DNA from: Branchinecta lynchi
Lineage: Eukaryota > Arthropoda > Branchiopoda > Anostraca > Branchinectidae
Length of the DNA stretch: 64,000 bases
NCBI GenBank assembly: GCA_023053575.1
Contig: JAKZAP010000100.1
Location: 1 to 64,000 of the forward strand
Direction: 5' to 3'
Positions 29,075-39,600 of the stretch are shown piece by piece. A program made the translations under genes and the position numbers. Positions within the stretch are counted from its first letter, which is position 1, and every line of letters begins with the position of its first letter. Under the pieces are notes generated by a model. The model worked only from the letters and a program-made list of their open reading frames with translations, did no database searches and was not told the origin of the DNA.

Positions 29075-31138
29075 GTGCAAGAACATGATAATTATGATTT
29101 ACATCATGCGAAAGAAGCGTTTTACGCAATTGTGCAGTTAGAAAACCAGTATCGGAGGATTTTGGTGGACACAGGAGCGTGCATATCGGCCATTTCCGAA
29201 GTTGCGTTAAGGGAATGGGTTAGGTCCCCGAACATTCGAAGACCAAATAACCCCATTAGCATTCGAGCAGCTAACGGTGAGACTTTACCAACAACCGGTA
29301 TATGCGACATTCCCATCCAAATCAACGGAAAAAGGTACAGGCACACTTTTATTGTTGTCCCATTGTTAACACCCAAGTTCATCCTCGGTTTTGACTTCCT
29401 ATCATCTAACAAATTTCTGCTGGACTGCAAAAACAGAAATTTAATCAGCACTTTCAAAGATTCCGTAATTGATACCTGTGCTATTAACACTGACGGTTCA
29501 GTAATTTCGGACCGGTGTGATGTACGTTGTTTGTCTAATGTTTCAATCCCAAGTAATTCGTATTCTGATGTTGAGGGTGGGGTTGAGTTTGAAACAGGCA
29601 CCATAGGAGTCTTTCACGGGGAAAGTCGGGTCAGTGCACACCTGATTTGCCCCGATCAGATGATAGAGTCACGGGAAAAAAGGGTTGTCATTCGTCTTAA
29701 AAATGGCAATTCCCACCCAATTACTTTTAAGCGTGACCAAATTCTTGGCGTTTTCCGTAGATTGGACCTAGATACTTTTTCTGTGCTTGGTAGTTTAGAC
29801 CCAGTAGACGCTGGCATGTGCGACTCTGAAATTAGTTGCATGAAAACTGAAGGGAACATGTCTGCCCCCTGTAATGCGAGGACAGGAGAAAGCGGTAGTC
29901 TTGCTTCTGTTGGAAGTTTAGAAACGGGAATAGGAGGTACCCCTAGTTTTCCCAAGGTTCGGGAGGGTTTGAAAGGCGGTAGCCAGGTCCCCTCTCGAGG
30001 TCACGGTGCTGAGAAGTATGGTTCTCGCCCTCGCATAGGACGTGACAAAAGCAAGGTTGGTGAGGATTTCGAAAGCGGTAGCAACGTTTCCTTTCCGGGC
30101 CACGGTACCGAGAGAAAGAGCTCTCGCTTACCCAGTGGTGAAAATAAATGGACTTCACGTTCGGAATTCTTTGCTCAGTTTAAGCTTGACCACATACGTG
30201 AGCCAATGAAGGCAAAATTACGGTCAGTACTCTGGGATTTCAGGGACACTTTTGCAAAGGGTCTATTTGACGTGGGTAAGGGGGTTGACTTTATGGAAGC
30301 AAATCTCACATTATCGGATGAAAAGCCAATATCTAGGAAACAGTTTCCGGTGCCCACCCATTTAGAAAATTTAGTCAAAGTTCATCTCGAAGAGATGAAA
30401 AAGGAAGACATAATAGAAGAGTATATTAGCCCTTTTTCTTTTCCAATCGTCGTTGTTAAAAAGGGCTCGAATAAAAAAGCGTCAGAACTGTCTGCCGCTG
30501 ACATTCGTCTTGTGCTTGATTGTCGTCTCTTGAACAAAGTTGTTATTCCACCTGCTGTTCATACAGCTGACTACACAAAAATCTTCGAGAAAGTGCGAAA
30601 CATGAAAGTAAAAAGCACGATTGATATCGCAACATCATTTTATAACATCCGTTGCAGTAATAAGTCGAAAAATTATTTCAGTTTCGTTCTATTTGGAAAA
30701 CAGTACTGTTTCAAGAGGATGGTTATGGGGTGTACTGCATCCCCGAGTCTACATCACATCATGATTGCCAAGATTTTTGGGCATATGTCAGGTGTAGAAC
30801 CTTATGCTGATGATTTGTTATGTGGAAATCTGACGGATGGGGAGCACCTTTCCACATTGGAAGAAGTCTTTGCTGCTTGTCGGGAATACGACATCAGACT
30901 TAAAGGATCGAAATGCAATTTCTTTCGTACGGACGGAGTCAAGTTCTGTGGCCACAGTCTTAGCTCCGAAGGTATCGCGCCAGATCCCGAGAAGTTGCAA
31001 GGAATTCAAGACTTAGCTCCTCCCACTGATCGGAAGGGCCTCCAGAGCATCTTAGGAACTCTTGGATACTTCCGACGATACGTTCCACATTACAGCTCTA
31101 TTTCCAAACCATTGTACAATCTTTTGCGCAAGGACGTC
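29075..31138 (+). CDS. pol: Gypsy-B Pol: protease and reverse transcriptase, cut by Polinton
   Basis: The frame is open from about 28955, overlapping the gag end; 29075 is only a convenient GTG. Aspartic protease LVDTGACISAI lies near residues 30-40. A linker contains an imperfect 30-residue duplication (SGSNV-type and GGSQV-type segments near 310-365). RT includes SPFSFPIVVVKKG, RLVLDCRLLNK and the catalytic PYADDLLCG near 577, followed by the thumb GTLGYFRRYVPHY. The gene stops at GACGTC (31133-31138) where Polinton sequence begins; a few extra codons run into the terminal repeat. The missing RNase H and integrase are at 15936-18408. Confidence 0.9.
31133..31138 (+). repeat. Polinton target-site duplication GACGTC, copy 2
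   Basis: Partner of 18409-18414. It joins the Gypsy-B RT to the second Polinton end. Confidence 0.85.
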
Positions 31139-31765
31139 AGTAGTATATAATCGCCGATCCTAGACCACCCTCCCCCCAATTTCAAAACCCCATTTTAACA
31201 TCAATTTCTTAAATTTTAACATCCTTTTTACCAAATTATCCCCCTTTTCAAGAACATTTTTATTTTCTTACTTCCAAAATAAAGGATACAAGAAATGAGA
31301 ATATTACCCTTTACTACATATAAAATACTACAATATACACTACTTCTTTTTTTTTACATTTTTCATTTTTTATTCAAATATTACTGAGTAAACAGTTCTA
31401 AATCCACATATGTTTCTTTGTTCTTGTTTTCGCGTACAATAGGCTGCAAAACCAGATTTTTCTTTAAAAGTAATTCGTTAGCAATGGCATTATATTTCTG
31501 AGTTATAAACAGATCACATGGTTTGTCATTATGATTAATAACTACAACCAACTTATCACCATATTTTGTCTTAGCAATTCTCATTTTAACAATAGTATAT
31601 TTCAAACCTAACACTAGTTCTTCTTTCCTGATTGTCTCATTGTATTTATTCATTCTGATTGTATTCAAGACTTCCTTTGTGGACTCCATTTATTAGGGGA
31701 TGATTTTATTAAATAAAAATCCAGACTCACAAACTCACATACATATTTTTATTGATAATATCTAA
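31139..31765 (+). repeat. Polinton terminal inverted repeat, copy 2
   Basis: Matches 18415-19035; the outer 362 bp are identical by reading. Inner differences include the codons that distinguish the two 102-aa proteins. The end of similarity falls in an A-run at 31770-31780. Confidence 0.9.
31381..31689 (-). CDS. Polinton terminal-repeat protein, 102 aa (copy 2)
   Basis: Second copy of the protein at 18657-18965; about 97 of 102 residues match. The TAAATG start is conserved. Reading toward the element end at both termini, it would be the most terminal gene on each side. Function unknown. Confidence 0.65.
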   Translation of the reverse strand: MESTKEVLNTIRMNKYNETIRKEELVLGLKYTIVKMRIAKTKYGDKLVVVINHNDKPCDLFITQKYNAIANELLLKKNLVLQPIVRENKNKETYVDLELFTQ

Positions 31766-31934
31766 TGTAAAAAAAAAAATCCAAATCGATATTCATCACA
31801 TCATCAAATTAAAATCTCCTCGACGTACCCACAATTCTGCCTCTAGTACTGATAAAGCTCTTAGGGCAACAAAAAACAGAAAATCTCATTGCGCATTAGT
31901 ATTCACATCACAAAACATTTCGTTGCGGAGATTC

Positions 31935-32140
31935 TGCAGGCCCCGTTGGTGTAGTGGTCTAAGATGTTGCAACGTCTTAGATCAACCACTTCATCAATGA
32001 TGTCGTGAGATCGAATCCCGCCATCAACTTGAGGTTAATGGTGAGGATGGCGAACAAAAAACTCAGAGGGTTTCCTCCCCTCACGGGGCACCCCAGACAC
32101 ACCATAAAAAATAATAAGACGACAAATAAACATCTTCAAT
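31935..32140 (+). mobile_element. tRNA-derived SINE
   Basis: The head has an RNA polymerase III A box (TGGTGTAGTGGTCTA, about 31947-31961) and a B box (GAGATCGAATCCC, about 32006-32018), with spacing longer than a plain tRNA. A unique body follows (CTCACGGGGCACCCCAGAC) with an A-rich tail near 32105-32140. It lies in the gap between the terminal repeat and the next Polinton gene, so it is an insertion into the Polinton or a passenger. Confidence 0.6.
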
Positions 32141-32175
32141 CTTCAAAGTCTGGGGTGGGAGGTTTTGCAAAAATT

Positions 32176-32598
32176 TTATATTTTTGGTAAATTTTCTTGT
32201 ATTTTGATAGTTTCGTTCTTACAATATTTATAACCGTTCAAGCGAACCTGTTTCATGTATTTTTCGCGAGGAAAAAATCGAAAGGTTTTACGCATCTCTG
32301 TTTCTCTCTGAATTACCTCCTCAATTGTTAATTGTCCGCATTTTAGCATTGAGAACAACTCAGTATAAAAATTGTAATTTGTCCTAAATTCTGCTTTTCT
32401 ATCAGCAATGCTTAACTGCTTTTCAATTATTTCGATGATAACAGCACCCAAACTTAAAGAAGCTAAAGGTAGCACTAGAAACGCAGACATTCCTGCTGCC
32501 GAAAAGAGGAATTTGGATACAAGTAAGCTATTACTTATACGATTGTAGTACTTGTAACTGCGACGGTAAACATACATTTTCTTTTCTAATTCTTCCAT
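32176..32598 (-). CDS. Polinton putative membrane protein, 140 aa
   Basis: A charged N-terminus (MEELEKKMYVYRRSYKYYNR) precedes a hydrophobic hairpin-like segment (residues about 27-60, LLVSKFLFSAAGMSAFLVLPLASLSLGAVII), then a helical, basic C-terminus. One or two membrane passes are likely. It has the Polinton start context (ATAATAAATGG) and lies divergent to polymerase B. Small membrane proteins of this layout accompany Polintons in several invertebrates; the role is unknown. Confidence 0.6.
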   Translation of the reverse strand: MEELEKKMYVYRRSYKYYNRISNSLLVSKFLFSAAGMSAFLVLPLASLSLGAVIIEIIEKQLSIADRKAEFRTNYNFYTELFSMLKCGQLTIEEVIQRETEMRKTFRFFPREKYMKQVRLNGYKYCKNETIKIQENLPKI

Positions 32599-32735
32599 TT
32601 ATTATATAATAAAATTGTTTCGAAAAATTATTTGATTTTTTCGAATTTCCACACACCCACCATCTAGGCTACTTTTACAGTATGATTCTCTTTTTTTCGA
32701 GCTTGTGAGTCAAAGTTAAAAAAAATATATGATTT

Positions 32736-32940
32736 TTGTCACATGAAGAGTAGTACAGAAAGTGGGATTCCAGTACACACACATTTGTCAAATGAAGAGT
32801 AGTACAGAAAGTGGGATTCCAGTACACACACATTTGTCACATGAAGAGTAGTACAGAAAGTGGGATTCCAGTACACACACATTTGTCACATGAAGAGTAG
32901 TGAAGAATGTGCGAAACCCGTGTACACATTTTTCTCACAG
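32736..32940. repeat. minisatellite, 49-bp unit, about four copies
   Basis: Unit starts at 32738, 32787, 32836 and 32885 (exactly 49 bp). Each contains GAAGAGTAGTACAGAAAGTGG and CAGTACACACAC. It lies between the divergent membrane-protein and polymerase genes, where a regulatory region or origin could be. Confidence 0.9.
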
Positions 32941-33031
32941 AGTAGTAAGGTAATAGAAATTCAATGATTTTCTTTACGGCTGACAAAACTCAGACGGGAG
33001 AAATTTATTAATAAAAATGTTCCCCTATTAA

Positions 33032-34900
33032 ATGATGAATACTGCAGAGGTTATTCAGCTTTGTAAAAAGGTTATATCAAACAACAAAGCGGTTATACAA
33101 AGATTATCGCTATACACATATAATGAACTGCGGACTTATGCGAAAATTAATAAAATCAAAACAAATGGAGCTAAGAAACATGAAATAACAAATAATATAA
33201 TAAACCATCTTAACAAGTATATTTTGATAGCTGAAGATAAAATTAAAATTGAACGCAGAAACGAAAGAACTCATAATAAGAACAGACCATCCGACTACAA
33301 ACCAGAACCGAGATTACGAACCATTCTGGAAGATGAGATAAAAGAAAATAATATCACCATTACAAAACTAAAACAAGAATACAATGATAACAAAGAAAAA
33401 GAGACAAGTGAATTAAAGAAATTTCTGAAAAACAAGAACCTATCAACTCGCGGAAACCGAGAAGAAGTACTAAAAAGAGTTGGAGAATACTATAATAATA
33501 TTATTACCAAACATAAAGATTCCGTACAGAAAAATAGAGATATCATAAGAGATCAAACAGAAAGACGTGATAACAGTAGACAGAAACCAATTGGTTTATC
33601 CACTCTCTTTATAAATAAGAAAAAAATCAAAGAAGAAAAATTAATTCCTGATCATTTATTTATAACGGAAGAAGAACAGCAGCCTACTATTTCTAGGGAA
33701 ACGGAAAACCTTTATACCATCAACGTTTCTATTGAAAGCAATGGAAGAGAAAAAGATACTCTTATTGCTTTTACTTTCGCAGATTTACAGCGGCGAATGA
33801 ATGAACTTTATCAATATAGAGTTCAGTTTGTAACTCGTGTTACATTCTATAGACAGGAAAATGATGAAGAAGTAGTAGTATTTTACAACAGTACTTCTTG
33901 GATTTTAAATAAAAATAGCATTCTTACTCATAATCATTTGGATGATAATAACAAGAGACTTAGTTCTTTAAGTAATACCCCTCGATCTGGGCTACAATTT
34001 AGTCGGTATGAAGGAATTGATTATAGGATGACACGAATAGAATCTTACATGGGAGGAACGTTTAAAATACTGCCAGATTTCGCAAAAAATAAAAAAGCGT
34101 GTATAAATATAAAAAATAACGACCAGAAATGTTTCCTTTGGTCTATCTTAGCAAATCTACATCCAGCTAAGGATCATGTTGATAGACTATCAAATTATAA
34201 ACAATATGAAAACGAATTTGATTTCAAAGCGATTACTAACTTCCCGATGGATACACAAGATATACACACATTTGAAAATAAATATAACATTAAGATTTGC
34301 TTATTTCAAATTGATAAAGAGAAAATAATCAGAAGTCATATACTAAAAAGTACAATCAATGGCAAAACAGCTAAACATGTTATTAATTTATTGTATTTCG
34401 ATAATCATTACGTACTGGTAAAGGATCTGAGCAAACTAGTCAGCACTCAAATATCTACAAGACAAAAAAAGACATACCTCTGCACTTTTTGCGGAAGGCA
34501 TTTTACAAAAGAAGAACAATATGAAAAACATGAGAGTAAAAATAATTGCGAAGATCCTGATATTATAATGCCTCCTGAAGGTTCAAGTATACAATATAAA
34601 AATATTGCAAAACAAATGAAAGTACCTTATTGCATAATAGCCGACTTTGAGTCTTATAACGAAGAGTACAATCAAGTAAACGGGAAGAAAACAATAAAAG
34701 TGGCCAAACAGAAACCATTTGCTTACGCATTTCAGGTATGCTGTTCCTTTGATACAAACCAGAACAAATACTATGACTATTTCGGTGAAGACGCTGCAAA
34801 ACATTTTGTTAAAACCGTTACAAAAGTATCCACAGAAATTGCAAACAAATATGAAAGCAGACAAAGAAACCATACTTATACCAATGCAGAAACCATCTGA
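33032..34900 (+). CDS. Polinton protein-primed DNA polymerase B, N-terminal part (truncated)
   Basis: 622 codons, then broken. Two SAP-like DNA-binding helices: residues about 25-62 (LYTYNELRTYAKINKI) and about 128-155 (ELKKFLKNKNLSTRGNREEVL). Then the characteristic Polinton region KCFLWSILANLHPAKD near 365, a CTFCGRHF...H...C zinc finger near 483-505, and exonuclease motif I as IIADFES near 538. Exo II/III and all polymerase palm motifs are missing; complete Polinton polymerases are at least twice this length. The start is TATTAAATG. The break at about 34893-34905 runs straight into the outer element's repeat. It cannot polymerise DNA. Confidence 0.88.
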   Translation: MMNTAEVIQLCKKVISNNKAVIQRLSLYTYNELRTYAKINKIKTNGAKKHEITNNIINHLNKYILIAEDKIKIERRNERTHNKNRPSDYKPEPRLRTILEDEIKENNITITKLKQEYNDNKEKETSELKKFLKNKNLSTRGNREEVLKRVGEYYNNIITKHKDSVQKNRDIIRDQTERRDNSRQKPIGLSTLFINKKKIKEEKLIPDHLFITEEEQQPTISRETENLYTINVSIESNGREKDTLIAFTFADLQRRMNELYQYRVQFVTRVTFYRQENDEEVVVFYNSTSWILNKNSILTHNHLDDNNKRLSSLSNTPRSGLQFSRYEGIDYRMTRIESYMGGTFKILPDFAKNKKACINIKNNDQKCFLWSILANLHPAKDHVDRLSNYKQYENEFDFKAITNFPMDTQDIHTFENKYNIKICLFQIDKEKIIRSHILKSTINGKTAKHVINLLYFDNHYVLVKDLSKLVSTQISTRQKKTYLCTFCGRHFTKEEQYEKHESKNNCEDPDIIMPPEGSSIQYKNIAKQMKVPYCIIADFESYNEEYNQVNGKKTIKVAKQKPFAYAFQVCCSFDTNQNKYYDYFGEDAAKHFVKTVTKVSTEIANKYESRQRNHTYTNAETI

Positions 34901-36735
34901 GAAAACCAAGTTCAGATATACCTTTATAAGCCATTTCTATTTTGACGATTCCTGCTTTACATCTGCCAAATTTCCGGTTTCGGCCAAATTCCGAGTGAAC
35001 TACTTGTCCAGCAAAAAAAGGACAGTCCAGAAACGAAGTCAGTGTATCTCCTTATCCCTATAAAGAACATCTAATATATTCAAATAAAACTTTAACTAAT
35101 ACAATTTCCGGTTTCAACCGGATTCCAGACTAATTATATGTCCGGGTAAACATGAGTGTCATATACAGACTCAGCGTCTTTTCTTAGCCCTAAATCTGTC
35201 ATCTAATCAACTTCAAACGAAACTTTCGCTTTTAACAAATTTTCCGGTTTGGCCAGATTCCGGGCGAACTAGTTGTTTGACGAGAAAATGGTTTTCATCG
35301 TCGCATTCAGTATGCCTTCTTTTTCCATAATAGAACATCTAATCAACTTCAAAGAAAACTTTTAATTCTAACCAACCAACCTTGCCGTATCCGGCAAGAA
35401 AATGGTTTTCACCATCGTGTTCAGCATGTCTTTTTACCCCATAATCGACTATCACATTAGCTGTTACAAAAATTTTGTGTTGCCCCTTAATTTGACCCCC
35501 CCCCCCCCTCCCTAAATGTAGGACTACAGAGCCCATTCCTTTCGAGATTTACCGTGCTGACAGACGGACAGACGGACGGAAGATTACTCCATTGGAGACA
35601 CCCTTTCTCTTTTAATTAGGATCACCACGAGTTGATTATTAGTGCAGCTTTTATGTTTTCGTAAAGAAGAGTATGAAGATGGGTGCATAAAAATAGTTGT
35701 AAGCTCAAATGGCACTTGCAGCTGTATGTAGTAGGTAAGGGGTCTGTCAGATGTTCGGGTCCCGATATGCCTGCCAACTTTCGTCTTGAAAAACGCCATC
35801 ACAGGAATTCTGGAAGGCCCCCCTCCACCTCCTACCCCCAAGTGTCCTGCTCCAGTCCAATTGTGCAAACGATTTATCTAGAATAAATGCTTGTTCTTCC
35901 CAGCAAGTTTAACTCCGATCCCTCCATTCTATCCGTTTCTTGAAATTTTCGACCACCCCTCCATCAACTCCCCCATAGCTGTTGAGTCCGCTATCATAAG
36001 TTAAGATGAACCATTTGATAAAAAGCGCTTTCCGACTTTGCAGTTAACATGCGCACTTTAAGGGAGCTGGAACTTCATTTGTAAGCAAAACCCATGAAAA
36101 TGTATATTTCGCTTAAAAGCATTTTCTTACTTTACAATCAAGATTGGTACTTTAAGGAATAGTCGGATTTGAAAAGTGGCGATTTCTAAGCCAAACTTCT
36201 CGAATGTCTAATATTCCAGCCAAGATCGTCCTAGCACATCTAAGTGCCTTAAATCGTGACAACGGGAATTCCGACCCCCCTGCCCTCCCCTCAAACTCCC
36301 CCCACAATCGCCGAAGTCAATCCAGTTGTGAAAAAGATTTATCCAGAGCATCTTTTTCTTACTCCCAGAAAGTTCCATCCCAATCTCTCCAGTATCAGCC
36401 TTTCACGTATCCCCCCCCCATCTTCCTGACAAGAAAAAGATCCCCAGAGACATGTCCTTTGTTTAATTATGAAATTTCACTCAAATCTATCACCCGTTCC
36501 GAAGTTACGCATAACTCGATATTCCAGATTCCCCTCCCTCCAGTCCCTCACGTCCTAGCACATCTGGAAGTACCCTAAATCGGAACCGTGTGAAAAACTG
36601 CCCTAATTTTCCAGATTCCTCCGCCCCCTACTCCCCCGCAGATGGTCGGATCGAGAAACTGATTATTTCCAGGTTAGTTTGGTTGGTCCCTGATAAGTCT
36701 GCCCAGTTTCATCGTCCTAGTACATCTGGAAGTAC
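34901..36735. repeat. outer-element interior: degenerate repeats
   Basis: Units of about 140 bp containing TTCCGG-(T)-GGCC-GATTCCGG and AACATCTAATCAACTTCAA run at 34905-35480. 35590-35690 resembles the inner terminal-repeat domain (TTTTAATTAGG...GAGTATGAAGATGGG). 36190-36735 holds two copies of a unit with CTAGCACATCTGGAAGTACCCTA, related in inverse orientation to 52130-53060. ACAGACGGAC-type tails occur at 35560. No protein domain seen. Confidence 0.65.
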
Positions 36736-36739
36736 CCTA

Positions 36740-37950
36740 GCTCGAAAAAGTGTGAAACAAGACCAAAGGTTTCGATGGGATCCCAAAAATTCAATATCTG
36801 ATCCAGGCAACTGGGTCTTGTCTTAGCCAGATCCACTCATCGCCAGACTCCTTGAACATTTTTACAATTAAAATCAGAAACAGATTAAGGCCAACTAGCT
36901 AATCATCTGAGAAAAACTTCCTGCCACTACCGCCAATTTCCCGATTTCGGCCAAACTCCAGAACTAATTGTCCGGCGAAAAAAATAAAGCTCAAAAATGA
37001 ACTCAGGATATCTTCTTTCTCCAATAATGAACATCTAATCAACTTCAAATAAAAATTTAACTTATAACAAATTTTCCGACTCCAGCCGGATTCCGGTCGA
37101 ACTATATGTCTGGGTAAAATATGATTGTCACACACGGATTCAGCATCTCTTCTTACCCCTAAATCGGCTATCTAATCAACTAGAAATAAAACTTTAACTT
37201 CTACCAATTTTCCGGTTTTGGCCGGATTCCGGGCGAACTATATGTCCAGATAGAAAATTGTTTTCACGTAAGCGTTCAGTATGTCTTCTTGCCCTAAATC
37301 AAACATCTAATCAACTTCAACTAAAGTTTTTAATTTTAACAAACTTTCCGGTTTGGGCCGGATTCCGGGCGAACAACTTTTCCGTCGAGAAAATGGTTTT
37401 CACCACCGTGTTCAGCGTGTCTTCCTACCCATAGATCGATCATCTAATCAACTTAAAATAAAACTTTTACTTTTAACAAACTTTCCGGTTTGGGCCGGAT
37501 TCCCGGCGAACTACTTTTCGGTCGAGAAAATGGTTTTCACCATCGTCTTCAGCATGTCTTCCTACCCCTAAATCGAACATCTAATCAACTTAATATAAAA
37601 CTTTTACTTTTAACAAACTTTCCGGTTTTGACCGGATTCCGGGCGAACTACTGGTTCGATGACAAAATGGTTTTTACCATCGTGTTCAGCATGTCTTCTT
37701 ACCCCATAATCGACTATCACATTAGCTGTTTCAAAATATTTTGTTCGCCCCTTAATTTGAAACCCCTCCCCACCCCTAAATGTAGGGCTACAATGCCCAT
37801 CTACGAAATTGACTGGTCCACCCAACGAATCCTCACACCAAGTTTCATCAAAATATCTCATTCCCTTCGAGAGTTATCGTGCTTACAGACGGACGGACGG
37901 ACAACTTTTGCGATGTCATAGGTATCCCTCCACTTACGTTTTGGGATCCA
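36740..37950 (+). repeat. fold-back arm, left
   Basis: Arm of a large imperfect inverted repeat. Landmarks from outside to centre: ACCAAAGGTTTCGATGGGAT (36762), several TTCCGG/GGATTCCGGG units (37070-37640), GACGGACGGACGGAC (37890) and GGTATCCCTCCACTTACG (37921). All recur in reverse order and complement at 38450-39600. Confidence 0.75.
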
Positions 37951-38449
37951 AAAAAAAACCGGACAGACCGACAGACGGAATTACGATAGGTGTATTGCAT
38001 TTGAGACAGATGCTACAAGTGCCATACAAAGAAATTTAGACAGGTCATATTAAAATTTCAGTACCTCCATTTGATCTTGCGAAAATTGTGAATATTCCTT
38101 GAAAAACTGTGAAAAATTGCAAAAAATTAGAGATAAAGTTGAAAAATAAGACGTTGAGCTAAAATGTGTTGTTTTTTACAAGTTGTCATGTGTCAGACAA
38201 CAACTGAGGAACTCACTCAATTCCCTCACTCACCGTGTATCACTGACCAGAATCATGTCCAACAAGTAGTCCAGTCTTGTTACATTTAAAGCTCGATTTT
38301 TTTTTACATGTAATTTGACGTTGCCATATGCACTAACCGAGTGAGTTTCGAGTCCCGGTGTCTCCAATCACGGATATCGAACAGATCTAGTAAAAAGTCG
38401 CTTTTATTGAAATCGAGACTGGTCCAACTTTCGCGTATGAATGCTTCCT

Positions 38450-39600
38450 TTGTGGGATCCCAAAACGTAAGTGGAGGGATACCTATGACATCGTAAAGTT
38501 GTCTGTCTGTCCGTCCGTCTGTTAGCAGGACAACTCTCGAAGGGGTTGAGATATTTTGATCAAACTTGGCACGAAGAGTCTTTAGGTCAAAATACTGGTC
38601 AAGTTCGAAGATGGGCCATGTAGCTCTATATTTAGGGGTGGGGGAAGGGGTTTGAAATTAAGGGGAACACAAAACACTTTTTAAAAGCTAATGAAATAGT
38701 CGAATTAAGGGTAAGGAGACATGCTGAATCCGAATATGAAGTTTTTTTTCTCGCCGGACAAATAGTTCACCCGGAATCCGGCGAAACCGGAATATTTGTG
38801 AAAAGTAATATGAAGTTGATTGGAGGTTTGATTTAGGGGCAAGGAAACGTGCAGAGTCCGAATATAAAAATTATTTTCTCGCCGGACAATTAGTTCGGCA
38901 GGAATCCGGCCAAAACCGGAGAATTTGTTTAAAGTAAAAGTTTTATTTAAATTTGATAAGATGTTCGATTTGCGGGTAAGTAGACATGCTGGATTCGCAT
39001 ATGACAACTATTTTCTCACCGGACGTATAATAATAATAATAATAATATAATTCAAAAATAAGGCACATGGCCTCTACAAAAGATCGCTCGGAATCCGGCT
39101 GAAACCGGAAAATTTGTTAAAAGTAAAATTTTAATTGCAAGTTGATTGCAATTAATGCAAAAATAAGGCACATGGCCTCTACAAATAGATCGCTCGGAAT
39201 CCGGCTGAAAACGGAAAATTTGTTGAAAGTAAAATTTTAATTGCAAGTTGATTAGAGGTTGGATTTAAGGAGACATGCTGAATTCGTTTTTTGAGCTTTA
39301 TTTTTTCGCAGGACAAGTAGTTCCGGAATTCCGCCGAAACCGGAAAATTGGCAGAAGTAAGGCAGGAAGTGTCGATCTGCTTCGTCAAAATAGATATGAC
39401 TTAAAGGGGTAAACACACATGCTGAATCCATATCTGAACTTGGTTTTTTCATATGATTAGCTATTTTGCCTTAATCTTTTTCTAAACTTTAATAGTAAAA
39501 GTGTTCAAGGAGTCTGGCGAAAACTGGATTGGCGAAGACAAGACCCAATTGTCTGGATCAAATTTGAACATTTGGGATCCCATCGAAACCTTTGGTCTTG
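38450..39600 (-). repeat. fold-back arm, right
   Basis: Complement of 36740-37950, from CGTAAGTGGAGGGATACC near 38467 to ATCCCATCGAAACCTTTGGT near 39580. It includes five TTCCGG-type units and two near-identical about 130-bp units at 39055-39250. The spacer 37951-38449 contains no recognisable gene. Confidence 0.75.

Larger units (their letters stand above)
31139..34900 (+). mobile_element. Polinton/Maverick, polymerase half
   Basis: Begins with the same AGTAGTATATAATCG end as 18415 and contains the second 102-aa gene, a SINE, a membrane protein gene and the first half of DNA polymerase B. It stops within the polymerase at about 34900, where fold-back repeats of the outer element begin. With the half at 18415-25740 it accounts for one Polinton lacking its middle. 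Confidence 0.88.

Noticed and set aside
31938..32020. A functional tRNA gene
   Set aside because: A and B boxes are present, but the arms do not fold into a normal cloverleaf and an unrelated body with A-rich tail follows, which fits a SINE.
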